Assembly: GCA_030447725.1 (NCBI GenBank) | Contig: JAUJOQ010000001.1 | Span: 1,043,572-1,107,571, forward strand | Length of the DNA: 64,000 nucleotides | DNA from: Thermoleophilaceae bacterium | Lineage (GTDB): Bacteria > Actinomycetota > Thermoleophilia > Solirubrobacterales > Thermoleophilaceae | Reading direction: 5' to 3' | Shown: piece by piece, positions 25,733-33,863 of the stretch | How positions within the stretch are numbered: position 1 is the stretch's first letter | How the letters are laid out: the number at the start of each line of letters is the position of its first letter | Translations under genes and position numbers: made by a program | The notes under the pieces: generated by a model | What the model saw: the letters and a program-made list of their open reading frames with translations, nothing else | Databases searched by the model: none | Told to the model about the DNA's origin: nothing

Positions 25733-26722
25733 CTAGGGGACCGGCTGGGGTAGCGGGGTCGTCGGGGGCGTCTGGCCCGTCTGGCCCGGTCCGGCGTCCA
25801 AGCCGCCCAGCAGCGGGCCGAACTGCTGGATGAGCTCTGACAGAGGCTTGGCGTTCGCCGGGCCCTCGATCTGGGGGTCGATGCCGACCTCTTCGAGCGT
25901 GTAGCCGAATGACAGCGAGCCGCCCTTGACCTCGCCGTCGCCGACGCCCTCCGGGACGGTGAAGTCGCCATCGAGGGAGAGCCGCCTGGCCACGTCGTTC
26001 TCGTCGACGTTCACCTCGAGCGTGAGCTCGTCGACCGCGTCCACGATCTTCTGGATGTCCTCGTCGGAGGGCTCGGGGATGTCCGGCACGCTCTGGCCCT
26101 GGCTTTCCAGCTGCTGTCGGAAGGCATCCGACTTGGTCAGCGAGTACAGGTCGCGCACAACCTTCTCCACATCAACGGATCCGGTCACGACCTGGGTGGA
26201 GTCTCCGCCGATCTCGTCACCATCCTCGACTGCGGGGTCCTCGAGCCAGCTGGCCGGGTCGAGCCCGAAGGACTTCAGCGTGAGCTTCTCGTCGGGCTGC
26301 TGCGCGACATACTGCTCCTTGAACTGGCTGAAGAGCTCCGTGCCCACCTCGTAGTTCTCGCCCTGGTAGGAGACGAAGGCGTTGTCCTCGGTCACGGTGA
26401 GCCCCACGTCGAACTCCTGACCGGCTCCCTCGGCGGTGATGTCCCAGTCGAGAACCGGGATGTCCCTTGGTCCGTCTGACTTGAACGGGCCCGAGAGGCC
26501 CAGCGAGAGGGGGCCCCGCAGCTGGTCCGCGCCGTCGATCTCGGCTGTGATGTCGAGATCGATGTCGCCGCTCTCGACCTGCGTGGTGAACGCCTTCTCC
26601 AGGAGCGCGGCTGCATCCTCGGAGCCGCTCCCGTCGTCCCCGCCACAGCCGGCGCCGATCAGCGCGAGGGCGAGGGTCGCGACGATGGCCAAGAGCATGA
26701 GAGAGCGATTGCGAGTCGACAT
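25733..26722 (-). CDS. Putative lipoprotein (LppX/LprAFG-like layout)
   Basis: A 329-residue protein. ATG 26722 is preferred because MSTRNRSLMLLAIVATLALA and the lipobox GAGC then form a proper lipoprotein signal. The mature part has alternating strands and helices, including LLEKAFTTQVESGDIDLDI, LTVTEDNAFVSYQGENYEVG and VVTGSVDVEKVVRDL. It ends in a Pro/Thr-rich tail. A paralogue lies at 43567-44679 with the same order of segments. The layout resembles the lipid-carrier lipoproteins of mycobacteria, but this is a weak similarity. Confidence 0.7.
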   Translation of the reverse strand: MSTRNRSLMLLAIVATLALALIGAGCGGDDGSGSEDAAALLEKAFTTQVESGDIDLDITAEIDGADQLRGPLSLGLSGPFKSDGPRDIPVLDWDITAEGAGQEFDVGLTVTEDNAFVSYQGENYEVGTELFSQFKEQYVAQQPDEKLTLKSFGLDPASWLEDPAVEDGDEIGGDSTQVVTGSVDVEKVVRDLYSLTKSDAFRQQLESQGQSVPDIPEPSDEDIQKIVDAVDELTLEVNVDENDVARRLSLDGDFTVPEGVGDGEVKGGSLSFGYTLEEVGIDPQIEGPANAKPLSELIQQFGPLLGGLDAGPGQTGQTPPTTPLPQPVP

Positions 26723-26765
26723 GACCTCTTTATAGGGGCAAATGCCCGGGCGCGCCACAGTCGGC

Positions 26766-27773
26766 TCAGAGCCCGACGCCCGGCAGCAGGTCGTTGGTGA
26801 ACGCCCCTGTGGCGTCCGGGATCTCGGTGATCAGGCGGTTCTCGCTCATCCACGCCGCGAACTCCTGCCACTCCTGTGGATCGAGATGACCGAACGGCTT
26901 GCCCCGGGCCGGCAGGAAGAGCGGGAGGGTGACCTTGACGACCGCTCGCTGCAGCTCGGGGTCGAGATCGGGGTTGGCCTCCAGCAGCCCATCGATCGCC
27001 CGCTCCGGATCCTCCTGCAGGTCTTTCGTCCCGCGCGCGAGTGCGCCGATGAACGCGCGGATGCGCTGGCCGTCGCGCTCGAGGGCGTCCTCATTGGCCA
27101 CGATCACCAGTTCGTCGTAGGTGGGCACGCCGGCCTCCTCGACCCGGATGATGCGCGGATCGCGACCTTTTAGCTTGAGATCGGTGCCCTCGTAGTTCCA
27201 GAACCCTCCGAGGGTCGCGTCGACGCGCCCGGTGAGGAGAGCGGGACTGAGCGCGAAGCCCACGTTGCGCTCCTTGACGGTCGACGGGTCGACACCGGCG
27301 TCGAGCAGGATCTCGCGCAGGTAGGCGGACTGGTAGTCGATCCCCGCGGTGCCCACCGTCTTGCCCTTGAGGTCCGCGGGCGTCCGTATCCCGGCGCTCG
27401 GCAGGGAGATGATCGAGGTGAGCGGCTTGCGCACCAGCGCCGCTACGGCCACCACCTTCAGGCCCTCGTCGCGGGCCCGCAGCACCTCGGGCTCGTACGA
27501 GACGGCCAGATCGACGCGCCCGGCCGCCACCTGCTTGATGGGCGCCGACGGATCGCTGGGCTGGCGGATCTTCACGTCCAGCCCGGCCCTGTCGAAGTGC
27601 TTGCCGGCCTCGGCCGCGTAGATGCCGGCGTGGTCGGCGTTGGGGAAGAAGTCGAGCATCAGCTCGAGCTCGCTCCCTCCGCCGGGGCCGAGCGCCTCCT
27701 TCTTCTCGCCGCAGGCGGCGAGCGCACCGACGCAGAGGAGGGCGAGCAGCGGGATGAGGAAGGTACGGGTCAT
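26766..27773 (-). CDS. thiY: Thiamine-precursor ABC transporter substrate-binding lipoprotein (ThiY-like)
   Basis: A 335-residue lipoprotein (lipobox GALAAC). It belongs to the NMT1/THI5-like family: LMLDFFPNADHAGIYAAEAG is the characteristic opening, followed by VDLAVSYEPEVLRARDEG and GGFWNYEGTDLKLKG. Homologues bind formylaminopyrimidine or HMP for salvage. The TPP riboswitch ahead of the operon supports a thiamine-related role. It follows the permease gene with a 4-nt overlap and is the last gene of the operon. Confidence 0.9.
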   Translation of the reverse strand: MTRTFLIPLLALLCVGALAACGEKKEALGPGGGSELELMLDFFPNADHAGIYAAEAGKHFDRAGLDVKIRQPSDPSAPIKQVAAGRVDLAVSYEPEVLRARDEGLKVVAVAALVRKPLTSIISLPSAGIRTPADLKGKTVGTAGIDYQSAYLREILLDAGVDPSTVKERNVGFALSPALLTGRVDATLGGFWNYEGTDLKLKGRDPRIIRVEEAGVPTYDELVIVANEDALERDGQRIRAFIGALARGTKDLQEDPERAIDGLLEANPDLDPELQRAVVKVTLPLFLPARGKPFGHLDPQEWQEFAAWMSENRLITEIPDATGAFTNDLLPGVGL

Positions 27774-28522
27774 GTGGTCCTTTCGTCATGGGTCCAGGGG
27801 CAGGCGATGCGCTCGGCGAGCGAGGCCAGCGCGAACAGCGCAACCGCCATCAGGGTGAGAATCACGATTCCGGCGTACACGCGAGGCGTCTGCAGCTGGT
27901 CGTTGCCGAGCAGGACGAGCCGGCCGAGGCCGTCGTCGGCGCCGGCCCATTCCCCGAAGACGGCGCCGATCACCGACACCGTGGCCGCGATCCGCAGCCC
28001 GCTGAAAAAGCCCGGCAGCGCCGCGGGCAGCTCCACAGCCCGCAGAGTGCGCAGGCGCGAGGCCCCGAAGCTGCGCATCAGCGACAGGTGGCCCGGGTCG
28101 ACCGAACGCAGGCCGTCGAGCACGTTCACCGTGATCGGGAAGAAGCAGATCAGCGCCACGATCGCGATCTTCGGGCCGATGCCGTAGTCGAAGGCCAGCA
28201 CGAAGATCGGCGCCAGCACCACGATCGGGATGGCCTGGGAGGCCACGAGCAGCGGGTACGCGGCCTCGCGCAAGATGCGGCTCAGGTGCATGGCTATCGC
28301 GAAGACCACGCCCAGGGTCACCGCGATGGCAAGCCCGAGCAGAACCTCGTAGAGGGTGATGAGCGCGTTGTCGGCCAGCAGCGACCAGTCGTCGCGCAAT
28401 GCCTGCACGGTTTCGCCCGGCGAGGCCACCAGCAGGTCGTCCACCGATCCGAGGGAGGAGACCCAGGCCCAGACCCCTACGAAGGCGGCGAGCAGGAGCG
28501 CCACGAGCAGCGGCCGTCTCAC
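27770..28522 (-). CDS. thiX: ABC transporter permease, thiamine-precursor type (ThiX-like)
   Basis: A 250-residue permease of the BPD_transp_1 family with about six helices. The EAA-type loop is seen in the SLMRSFGASRLRTLRAVELP segment, with GLRIAATVSVIGAVFGEW following. It overlaps thiY and the ATPase gene by 4 nt each, so all three are translated together and form the membrane channel of the import complex. Confidence 0.9.
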   Translation of the reverse strand: MRRPLLVALLLAAFVGVWAWVSSLGSVDDLLVASPGETVQALRDDWSLLADNALITLYEVLLGLAIAVTLGVVFAIAMHLSRILREAAYPLLVASQAIPIVVLAPIFVLAFDYGIGPKIAIVALICFFPITVNVLDGLRSVDPGHLSLMRSFGASRLRTLRAVELPAALPGFFSGLRIAATVSVIGAVFGEWAGADDGLGRLVLLGNDQLQTPRVYAGIVILTLMAVALFALASLAERIACPWTHDERTT

Positions 28523-29322
28523 CTCAACGCCTCCAAGGCGCGCTCGCGCAGGTGTGCGAGATGGGGGTCGGTCACGGCCGCGCGCCGGTCACGGGGGCGC
28601 TGCAGCGCCACGTCGATCTCCTCCACCACCCGCCCCGGGCGCCGTGAGAGCACCGCCACCCGATCGGAGAGAAACAGCGCCTCCTCCACGTCGTGGGTCA
28701 CCAGCACGACCGTGCGCGGCTCGGCGGCGAGGGCGTCGGCCAGCCACTGCTGCATGTCGGTGCGCGTGATGGCGTCGAGGGACGCGAAGGGCTCGTCGAG
28801 CGCCAGCACGGGCCGCCCCGGCAGCAGCGTGCGCATGAACGCGACGCGCTGGCGCATGCCGCCCGACAGCGCGCGCGGACGGGAGCGCTCGAAGTCGGCC
28901 AGCCCGAAGCGCTCGAACAGCGGCGCGGCCCGCTCGCGTGCCTCGCGACGCGCCAAGCCCTGGGACTCCAGCGCCAGCGCCGCGTTGCCGAGCGCGTCTC
29001 GCCAGGGCAGCAGCAGGTCGTGCTGGGGCATGTAGGAGCACACCTCGCGGCGTCCCTTCGCATCGGCCGCACCGGCCACCTCGACCGTGCCGTGATCGGG
29101 CTCCTGCAGGCCCGCGATCAGCTCCAGTAGGGTCGACTTGCCGCAGCCCGAGGGCCCGACCACGCCGAGCACCTGGCCTTCGGCTACGCGGAGATCGAGA
29201 CCTTCGACCGCGACCGTCTGTGCCCGCCTTGTGCGGTAGGCGCGTGTCACGCCGGAGAGTGAAACGCTCGTTCCCGCCACGGAGGGAGGCTCCGTCGCGG
29301 AAGCCTCGACCTTCGTCTGCAT
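28519..29322 (-). CDS. thiZ: ABC transporter ATPase, thiamine-precursor type (ThiZ-like)
   Basis: A 267-residue ATPase. Walker A is GPSGCGKS, the signature is LSGGMRQRVAFMRTL, Walker B is VLALDEPFASLD and the switch His is in LVTHDVEEALFLSDRV, all intact and close to SsuB/TauB-type ATPases. ATG 29322 is chosen because GGAGGGA precedes it at 29326-29332; the earlier ATG at 29340 lies inside the riboswitch. It is the first gene of the operon, so TPP binding would block its translation. Confidence 0.92.
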   Translation of the reverse strand: MQTKVEASATEPPSVAGTSVSLSGVTRAYRTRRAQTVAVEGLDLRVAEGQVLGVVGPSGCGKSTLLELIAGLQEPDHGTVEVAGAADAKGRREVCSYMPQHDLLLPWRDALGNAALALESQGLARREARERAAPLFERFGLADFERSRPRALSGGMRQRVAFMRTLLPGRPVLALDEPFASLDAITRTDMQQWLADALAAEPRTVVLVTHDVEEALFLSDRVAVLSRRPGRVVEEIDVALQRPRDRRAAVTDPHLAHLRERALEALR

Positions 29323-29420
29323 GGCTCCCTCCGCGGGCATTACCCCACAGGTTCGAAGGGTCAGCGCCAGGCGATCGATGTCGAGGGCGCTATCTCAGCC
29401 CGCCTTCCCGCGAGCCCCCC
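29323..29420 (-). ncRNA. TPP (THI-box) riboswitch
   Basis: Read on the minus strand the sequence contains the conserved THI-box elements in order: GGCTC at the 5' side, CTGAGA (from 29399 down), ACCCTTCGAACCTG, GGGTAATGCC and GCGGAGGGAGCC. GGCTC near 29415 pairs with GAGCC at 29323-29327 to close P1. The 3' strand of P1 overlaps the ribosome site of the ATPase gene, and the ATG follows at once. Thiamine pyrophosphate should therefore shut translation of the thiZXY-like operon. Confidence 0.93.
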
Positions 29421-29617
29421 TGTTTATGTCTCCGGTCACTGTATCGACCGGACCCGTACCAGGTTGCCGAGCACGCGTTATCGGGTGGCGGTCCTTGTGC
29501 TCCAGGGCCTTGTGGCGTCGGACGGCGGCGACCGATGACACACCCCACCTTGAGGACGCCGTGCGCCAGGGGCACAGGCATCCGTTACGAGCGGCCCGGG
29601 GAGTGAGCGCTGCCTTC

Positions 29618-29835
29618 ATGCTGTTTGACGCGCTTTTGTACTTAGCGACACCTACGCTGCTGATCGCCGGCGCGGCCGTGTTTTTGCCTTCCGTCGCCCC
29701 GCTCCACGAGAGGAACGACTGGGCGCACCGGGCGCATCAATGGAGGGGCTGGGGGCTTCACCGCGCTGGGCATGGGCATCGTCTTGCTGGTTACCGGAGC
29801 CCTTCACCATCCGGACAAGGCGTCGCCCTCATTAG
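29618..29835 (+). pseudogene. Frameshifted two-helix membrane protein
   Basis: From ATG 29618 the frame reads MLFDALLYLATPTLLIAGAA and VFLPSVAPLHERNDWAHRAH, one helix plus a polar loop. At about 29745, in a G-rich run, the frame must shift by one base to continue as FTALGMGIVLLVTGALHHPD, a second helix. Together they make a sensible two-helix protein of about 72 residues. Either a real decay or a miscounted G run. The rest of 29421-29943 shows nothing I can support as a gene. Confidence 0.4.
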
Positions 29836-29943
29836 GATGTCGCCCCGACAGAGGCGTCGGCGGCCGTCGGCGGCTTCGAGCCCGCCCTCTCACGAAAGGA
29901 AGGTTGCGATGCGCCGAGGGTTCCCGTGAAGGGGGTAGAGAGT

Positions 29944-30510
29944 GTGGCTGCCCGGCTGTTCGTGGTGCGTCACGGCGAGACCGCGGAGTCGGCTGGGCGC
30001 TCGTACTCCGGGCGCCGTGACGTGCCGTTGACCGAGCACGGACGCGAGCAGGCGCGTCAGGCCGGGGAGCGCCTGCGCGACGCCGGGATCGACGCGATCC
30101 ATTCGAGTCCGCTTGGCCGCGCCGCCGACACCGCGCGCCTGATCGGCGAGGCGACCGGGGTGTCGGTGAGGGTGGACGAGCGACTGACCGAGGTCGACTA
30201 CGGCCCGCTCGAAGGGCTCGATCGCGAGCGCGCCCGCGAGCGCTTCGGCGAGTCCTATGAGGCGTGGCGCGAGGACCCGATGGGCTCCCCGATGCCCGGT
30301 TGCGAGCCCTTGCCGGAGGCCCTCGAGCGCGCGCGCAGCGCGACCGCCGATGCGATCGCGGCGGGCCGTTGCCCCGTGATCGTCGGGCACCAGGGAATCC
30401 TGCGACTCGTGCTCGCCGCGCTCGGGCGGATCGAGCCCGACGACTACTTCAAGACCCGGCTCCAGGAAGCCGACCCGATCGAAATCGCCGGGCCAGCCGT
30501 GACGTGGTGA
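29944..30510 (+). CDS. Histidine phosphatase (phosphoglycerate mutase-like) family protein
   Basis: A 188-residue protein. GTG 29944 is preferred over 29926 because AAGGGGG sits 7 nt upstream of it. The catalytic RHG motif is in LFVVRHGETAESAG; the second catalytic His is in VIVGHQGILRLV; SSPLGRAADTA provides the second Arg, and Glu in VDYGPLEGLD is usual. Members remove phosphate from small molecules; the match to alpha-ribazole phosphatase-like proteins is only general. The substrate is unknown. Confidence 0.88.
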   Translation: MAARLFVVRHGETAESAGRSYSGRRDVPLTEHGREQARQAGERLRDAGIDAIHSSPLGRAADTARLIGEATGVSVRVDERLTEVDYGPLEGLDRERARERFGESYEAWREDPMGSPMPGCEPLPEALERARSATADAIAAGRCPVIVGHQGILRLVLAALGRIEPDDYFKTRLQEADPIEIAGPAVTW

Positions 30511-30547
30511 CGAGCATCTCCAGCGGGTACGGGAGCCCGCCGTCTTC

Positions 30548-31105
30548 CTATGTCGGCGCGGGGGCGTGCGCTGCGACCCCGATCGTCTCGCGCATGAACG
30601 CCGGCAGGTCGTCCGGCCTGCGCGAGGAGACGAGGTTGCCCTCGACCACCACTTCGGCGTCCTCCCACTCGGCTCCGGCGTTTCGCGCGTCGTCTTCGAT
30701 GGCGGGGTTGCCCGTCATCCGCCGGCCGGTGACGATGCCGGCGGAGATAGCCACCCAGCCTCCATGGCAGATGAAGGCGATCGGCTTGCCCTGGCCGTCG
30801 AGATCTCGCACGAGTGCGAGCAGGCCCTCGTCCATCCGCAGCTTGTCGGGTCCGTAGCCGCCCGCGATCACGAGCACGTCCAGTTCGCCGGCCGACAGGT
30901 CCCCGGCCGCGCGCTCGACTTCGATCTCGTCTCCGCGCTTGCCTGGCAGCGTCGCGCCGGCCTCCGAGCCGATGATCGCCACTTCGGCCCCGGCCTCGCG
31001 CAGGCGATAGAGCGGATAGAGCGCCTCGATCTCCTCATACAGCGGGCCGACGGCGACCGCGGCTTGCCTGCCCTCGAGCGGCCGATCGTGCTCGTGGTGG
31101 GTCAT
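30548..31105 (-). CDS. DJ-1/PfpI-family protein
   Basis: A 185-residue protein of the PfpI/YhbO type. The nucleophile elbow is AFICHGGWVAISAG with the conserved Cys; VLVIAGGYGPDKLRMDEGLL precedes it. Members act as deglycases or proteases in stress. It ends 37 nt from the histidine phosphatase gene, which is convergent. The DJ-1 family has many uncharacterised members, so the assignment to a reaction is open. Confidence 0.87.
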   Translation of the reverse strand: MTHHEHDRPLEGRQAAVAVGPLYEEIEALYPLYRLREAGAEVAIIGSEAGATLPGKRGDEIEVERAAGDLSAGELDVLVIAGGYGPDKLRMDEGLLALVRDLDGQGKPIAFICHGGWVAISAGIVTGRRMTGNPAIEDDARNAGAEWEDAEVVVEGNLVSSRRPDDLPAFMRETIGVAAHAPAPT

Positions 31106-31183
31106 CGGATCCTCCTTAGGGGTTGATTAGATACGTGATGCCCGAAAGCGCCGGTCGCCGAACACCCGACCCAAGAACTTCGA

Positions 31184-31230
31184 CACCGTCCTGCCTAAGT
31201 GCTGCAGTGCGACCTAAAGGCAGGACGGTG
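31184..31230. terminator. Perfect 13-bp inverted repeat with 21-nt loop
   Basis: CACCGTCCTGCCT (31184-31196) and AGGCAGGACGGTG (31218-31230) are exact complements. It lies in the 166-nt gap between the start of the DJ-1 gene and the end of the VWA gene, both on the minus strand. It could end the VWA transcript, though no T run follows, or be an operator or mobile remnant. Confidence 0.55.
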
Positions 31231-31271
31231 GAGCGGTGCGGCCCGGACGGAACACGAACTTCGGCGCGCCA

Positions 31272-32729
31272 CTAGCGGGGTCGCGACGCCACCGGCCGCA
31301 GATCCGCGATCGCGTTGACGAACCCCTCGAGTTGCTTGGTCGTCCAGCACTCGAACACGCCGTCGCAATACCGCTCGTAGGCCGCCATCACCGAGTCGCC
31401 GTAGTTCCAGTACAGGCGTGGCTCGGGGTTCATCCAAAAGGTCCGCCCCGCTCGCTCGGCCACCCGCGCGAACACCTCGGCGTGTGGCTCCCGGCCGTTG
31501 GTGCGCGCGTCGCCGAGCACGATCACGCTCGAGCGGGGGTCGAGGTCGTCGGTGACCTGCTCGAGGAACTCGAGCCACACGCGCCCGTAGTCGGTGTACC
31601 CCGACACGTCCGCCACGCCCGCGTCGCCCGCGATGGCGCGAGAGACGCCCTCGAAGGAGCGCTCGCGCTCGAACACGTCGGTGACCTCGGAGATCCTCTC
31701 CACGAACACGAACGAGCGCAGCTTGCGAAACGAGTCATGCAGCGCGTGCAGCACCGACAGGAAGAAGACGCTGGCGCTCGTCACGCTCGTGGACACGTCG
31801 CACAGCACGTACAGCTCGGGACGGCGCGGCCGCCGCGGGCGGTAGCGTAGCTCGATCGGAACGCCGCCCGTCTGCAGGGAGAGGCGCATCGTACGGCGCA
31901 CGTCTACCGCCGGCGAGCGGCTGCGCCCGCGGGTCTCGCGGCCCTGGGTGGCCAGCCGGCGGCGTAGCTGGGCCACCACGCGGTGCACCGCCGCCAGGTC
32001 CTGTGCGGCGCCGGTGGGAAGCGCGCGATCGAAGTCACGCAGCGGCCGTGCCGGAGGCAGTGACTCGGTGCGCTCGATCAGCGCCCGTTCGAGCTCGCGT
32101 CGCACGTGGCCCTCGAACTCGCGCAGCCGGTCGCGCGGCACCGACTCAGGATCGGGCAGCTCGGCGCCGGCCTGTTCACCCTTGAGGCCGAGCGTGCGGC
32201 GGATGCGCTGCACGTCGACCCCGATCACGCCCGAGCCCTCGCCCTGGCGGCCGAAGGCGGAGATGGCCAGCCGGGCCAGGTCGCGCAGCTCACCGTCCGA
32301 GCCCCGGGGGTGGCGCAGCGCGCCGCGGATGCGTTCGCGCAGCGCGCCGAGATCGATGCGCTCCTCGCCACCCTCGCCGGAGACGCCCTCCTTGACTCCG
32401 CGCTCCACCGCCTCGCGCTCCACTGCACGGAAGAAGAAGCGATCGAAGATCAGCTCGAGCAGGCGCCGGTCCTCGTGTGACTTGGCGAGGGTCGCCGACA
32501 GCGCCTCGCGGAAGCTTTCGCGATCCGTCCAGGCCACCGCCTCCAGGGCCGCGAAGGCGTCCAGCAGCTCGGAGCTGCCCACCGCCATCCCCTCGCGCCG
32601 CAACTCGTCGGCGAACTCGAGCAGGCGCGGCGCCATCCCGCGCGCGCTCCGAGCGGCGGGCATCCCGCCGTACAGGGCCGGGTTGGCCCTGCCCGGTCTA
32701 CCCGGCTTGGCGGGACCCGACGAGGCCAT
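31272..32729 (-). CDS. VWA-domain protein, CoxE-like
   Basis: A 485-residue protein. The N-terminal half is helical (LLEFADELRREGMAVGSSEL, LDAFAALEAVAWTDRESF). The C-terminal von Willebrand A domain has a full MIDAS (LYVLCDVSTSVTSASVF, with DxSxS) and SSVIVLGDARTNGRE. CoxE-like proteins pair with MoxR AAA ATPases as chaperones that insert metals or mature complexes. The ATG at 32729 overlaps the MoxR gene by 32 nt; internal starts at 32663 or 32636 are possible. Confidence 0.88.
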   Translation of the reverse strand: MASSGPAKPGRPGRANPALYGGMPAARSARGMAPRLLEFADELRREGMAVGSSELLDAFAALEAVAWTDRESFREALSATLAKSHEDRRLLELIFDRFFFRAVEREAVERGVKEGVSGEGGEERIDLGALRERIRGALRHPRGSDGELRDLARLAISAFGRQGEGSGVIGVDVQRIRRTLGLKGEQAGAELPDPESVPRDRLREFEGHVRRELERALIERTESLPPARPLRDFDRALPTGAAQDLAAVHRVVAQLRRRLATQGRETRGRSRSPAVDVRRTMRLSLQTGGVPIELRYRPRRPRRPELYVLCDVSTSVTSASVFFLSVLHALHDSFRKLRSFVFVERISEVTDVFERERSFEGVSRAIAGDAGVADVSGYTDYGRVWLEFLEQVTDDLDPRSSVIVLGDARTNGREPHAEVFARVAERAGRTFWMNPEPRLYWNYGDSVMAAYERYCDGVFECWTTKQLEGFVNAIADLRPVASRPR

Positions 32730-33591
32730 CGGTGAGCTTCACTCCCACGCGGTCGGTGACCAGGTCGAGGTCGGTGCGGTGCTTGATGATGATGCTCATC
32801 GTGCTCCTCAGCGTCTCCGCGTCGATGTCCTCGGCGCCGAGCAGCAGGAGGGCGCGTGCCCAGTCGATCGACTCCGCGATCGACGGCGGCTTCCTGAGAT
32901 CGAGGTTGCGCACCATCTGCACGACCTCGACCAGCTTGCGCGCCATGTCCTCCGACAGCGCGGGGGCGTGCAGGCGGACGATCTCCAGCTCGCGCTCGGG
33001 CCCGGGGTAGTCGAGCCAGAGGTAGAGACAGCGGCGCTTGAGCGCCTCGGTCAGCTCACGCGAGTTGTTCGAGGTGAGCAGCACGAGAGGGTGGGTCTTG
33101 GCCTCGACGACGCCCAGCTCGGGGATCGAGACCTGGAAGTCCGACAGCACCTCGAGCAGCATCGCCTCGAACTCCTGGTCGGTCTTGTCGATCTCGTCGA
33201 TCAGCAGCACCACCGGCTGCTCCGAGGAGATCGCGCTCAGGAGCGGCCGGGGGAGCAGGAACTCCTCTCCGAAGATGTCATCGCGCACCTCGCGCCAGCC
33301 CGCATCGGATGCCTCGACCTGGATGCGCAGCAGCTGCTTCTTGTAGTTCCACTCGTACAGGGCCTTTGCCTCGTCGAGGCCCTCGTAGCACTGCAGGCGC
33401 ACCAGCTCCCGTCCGGTGGCGCGCGACAGCGCCTTGGCCAGCTCGGTCTTGCCAACTCCCGCCGGGCCCTCCACGAGCACGGGCTTGCCCAGCCGCTGGG
33501 CGAGAAAGGAGACCAGCGCGGTGGAGTCGCCGGCGAGGTAGCCGGCGCCGACCAGTCCGGCGCGGGTCTCCTCGATCGAGTGGAACGCCAC
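32698..33591 (-). CDS. MoxR-family AAA+ ATPase
   Basis: A 297-residue AAA+ ATPase. GTG 33591 is chosen as the start (VAFHSIEETRAGLVGAGYLA); codons upstream look non-coding. Walker A is EGPAGVGKTELAKAL, Walker B is VVLLIDEIDKTDQEF, sensor 1 is LLTSNNSREL and KRRCLYLWLDYP follows. Together with the downstream VWA partner, MoxR acts as a chaperone for cofactor-containing enzymes in other bacteria. No cofactor enzyme lies next to the pair here. Confidence 0.92.
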   Translation of the reverse strand: MAFHSIEETRAGLVGAGYLAGDSTALVSFLAQRLGKPVLVEGPAGVGKTELAKALSRATGRELVRLQCYEGLDEAKALYEWNYKKQLLRIQVEASDAGWREVRDDIFGEEFLLPRPLLSAISSEQPVVLLIDEIDKTDQEFEAMLLEVLSDFQVSIPELGVVEAKTHPLVLLTSNNSRELTEALKRRCLYLWLDYPGPERELEIVRLHAPALSEDMARKLVEVVQMVRNLDLRKPPSIAESIDWARALLLLGAEDIDAETLRSTMSIIIKHRTDLDLVTDRVGVKLTDGLVGSRQAG

Positions 33592-33606
33592 GGGCACCGG
33601 GCAAAG

Positions 33607-33612
33607 GATACT
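33607..33612 (+). promoter_or_regulatory. Putative -10 box (GATACT) for a small membrane protein gene
   Basis: GATACT ends 8 nt before the GTG at 33621 in the 29-nt gap between divergent genes; leaderless-type spacing. Confidence 0.35.
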
Positions 33613-33620
33613 TTCGGTCC

Positions 33621-33839
33621 GTGCTCGCACTGCTCGCCCAAGCGCCCGACGGCTTCCCGGGGGGCGGGCCCGACACCCTCGAACGGCTTCTCGACGCCTA
33701 CTACCTGCTGTTCGCCGGCGGCTTCCTGATCGCCGTGCTCGGCCACCTCTTTCAGTCGCGAACCCTGGTGCTGTCGGGGATCATCCTGGTGTTCCTGGGC
33801 ACAGGGGCCTTCTTCGTGGCCGTGGGCACCCACGGCTAG
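33621..33839 (+). CDS. Small two-helix membrane protein
   Basis: A 72-residue protein with a short acidic start and two membrane helices (AYYLLFAGGFLIAVLGHLF, residues 28-46, and TLVLSGIILVFLGTGAFFVA, 50-70). It diverges from the MoxR gene across 29 nt and lies 24 nt before the DivIVA gene. Function unknown. Confidence 0.5.
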   Translation: MLALLAQAPDGFPGGGPDTLERLLDAYYLLFAGGFLIAVLGHLFQSRTLVLSGIILVFLGTGAFFVAVGTHG

Positions 33840-33850
33840 ATCGATCCGGG

Positions 33851-33856
33851 CATACT
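33851..33856 (+). promoter_or_regulatory. Putative -10 box (CATACT) of the DivIVA-domain gene
   Basis: CATACT ends 7 nt before GTG 33864, and no ribosome site is seen. Confidence 0.35.
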
Positions 33857-33863
33857 CCAAGCC

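Noticed and set aside
29321-29929. 202-residue plus-strand frame from the riboswitch to the phosphatase gene
   Set aside because: Its first part is antisense to the riboswitch and ATPase leader; only the two-helix part looks protein-like and it breaks frame.
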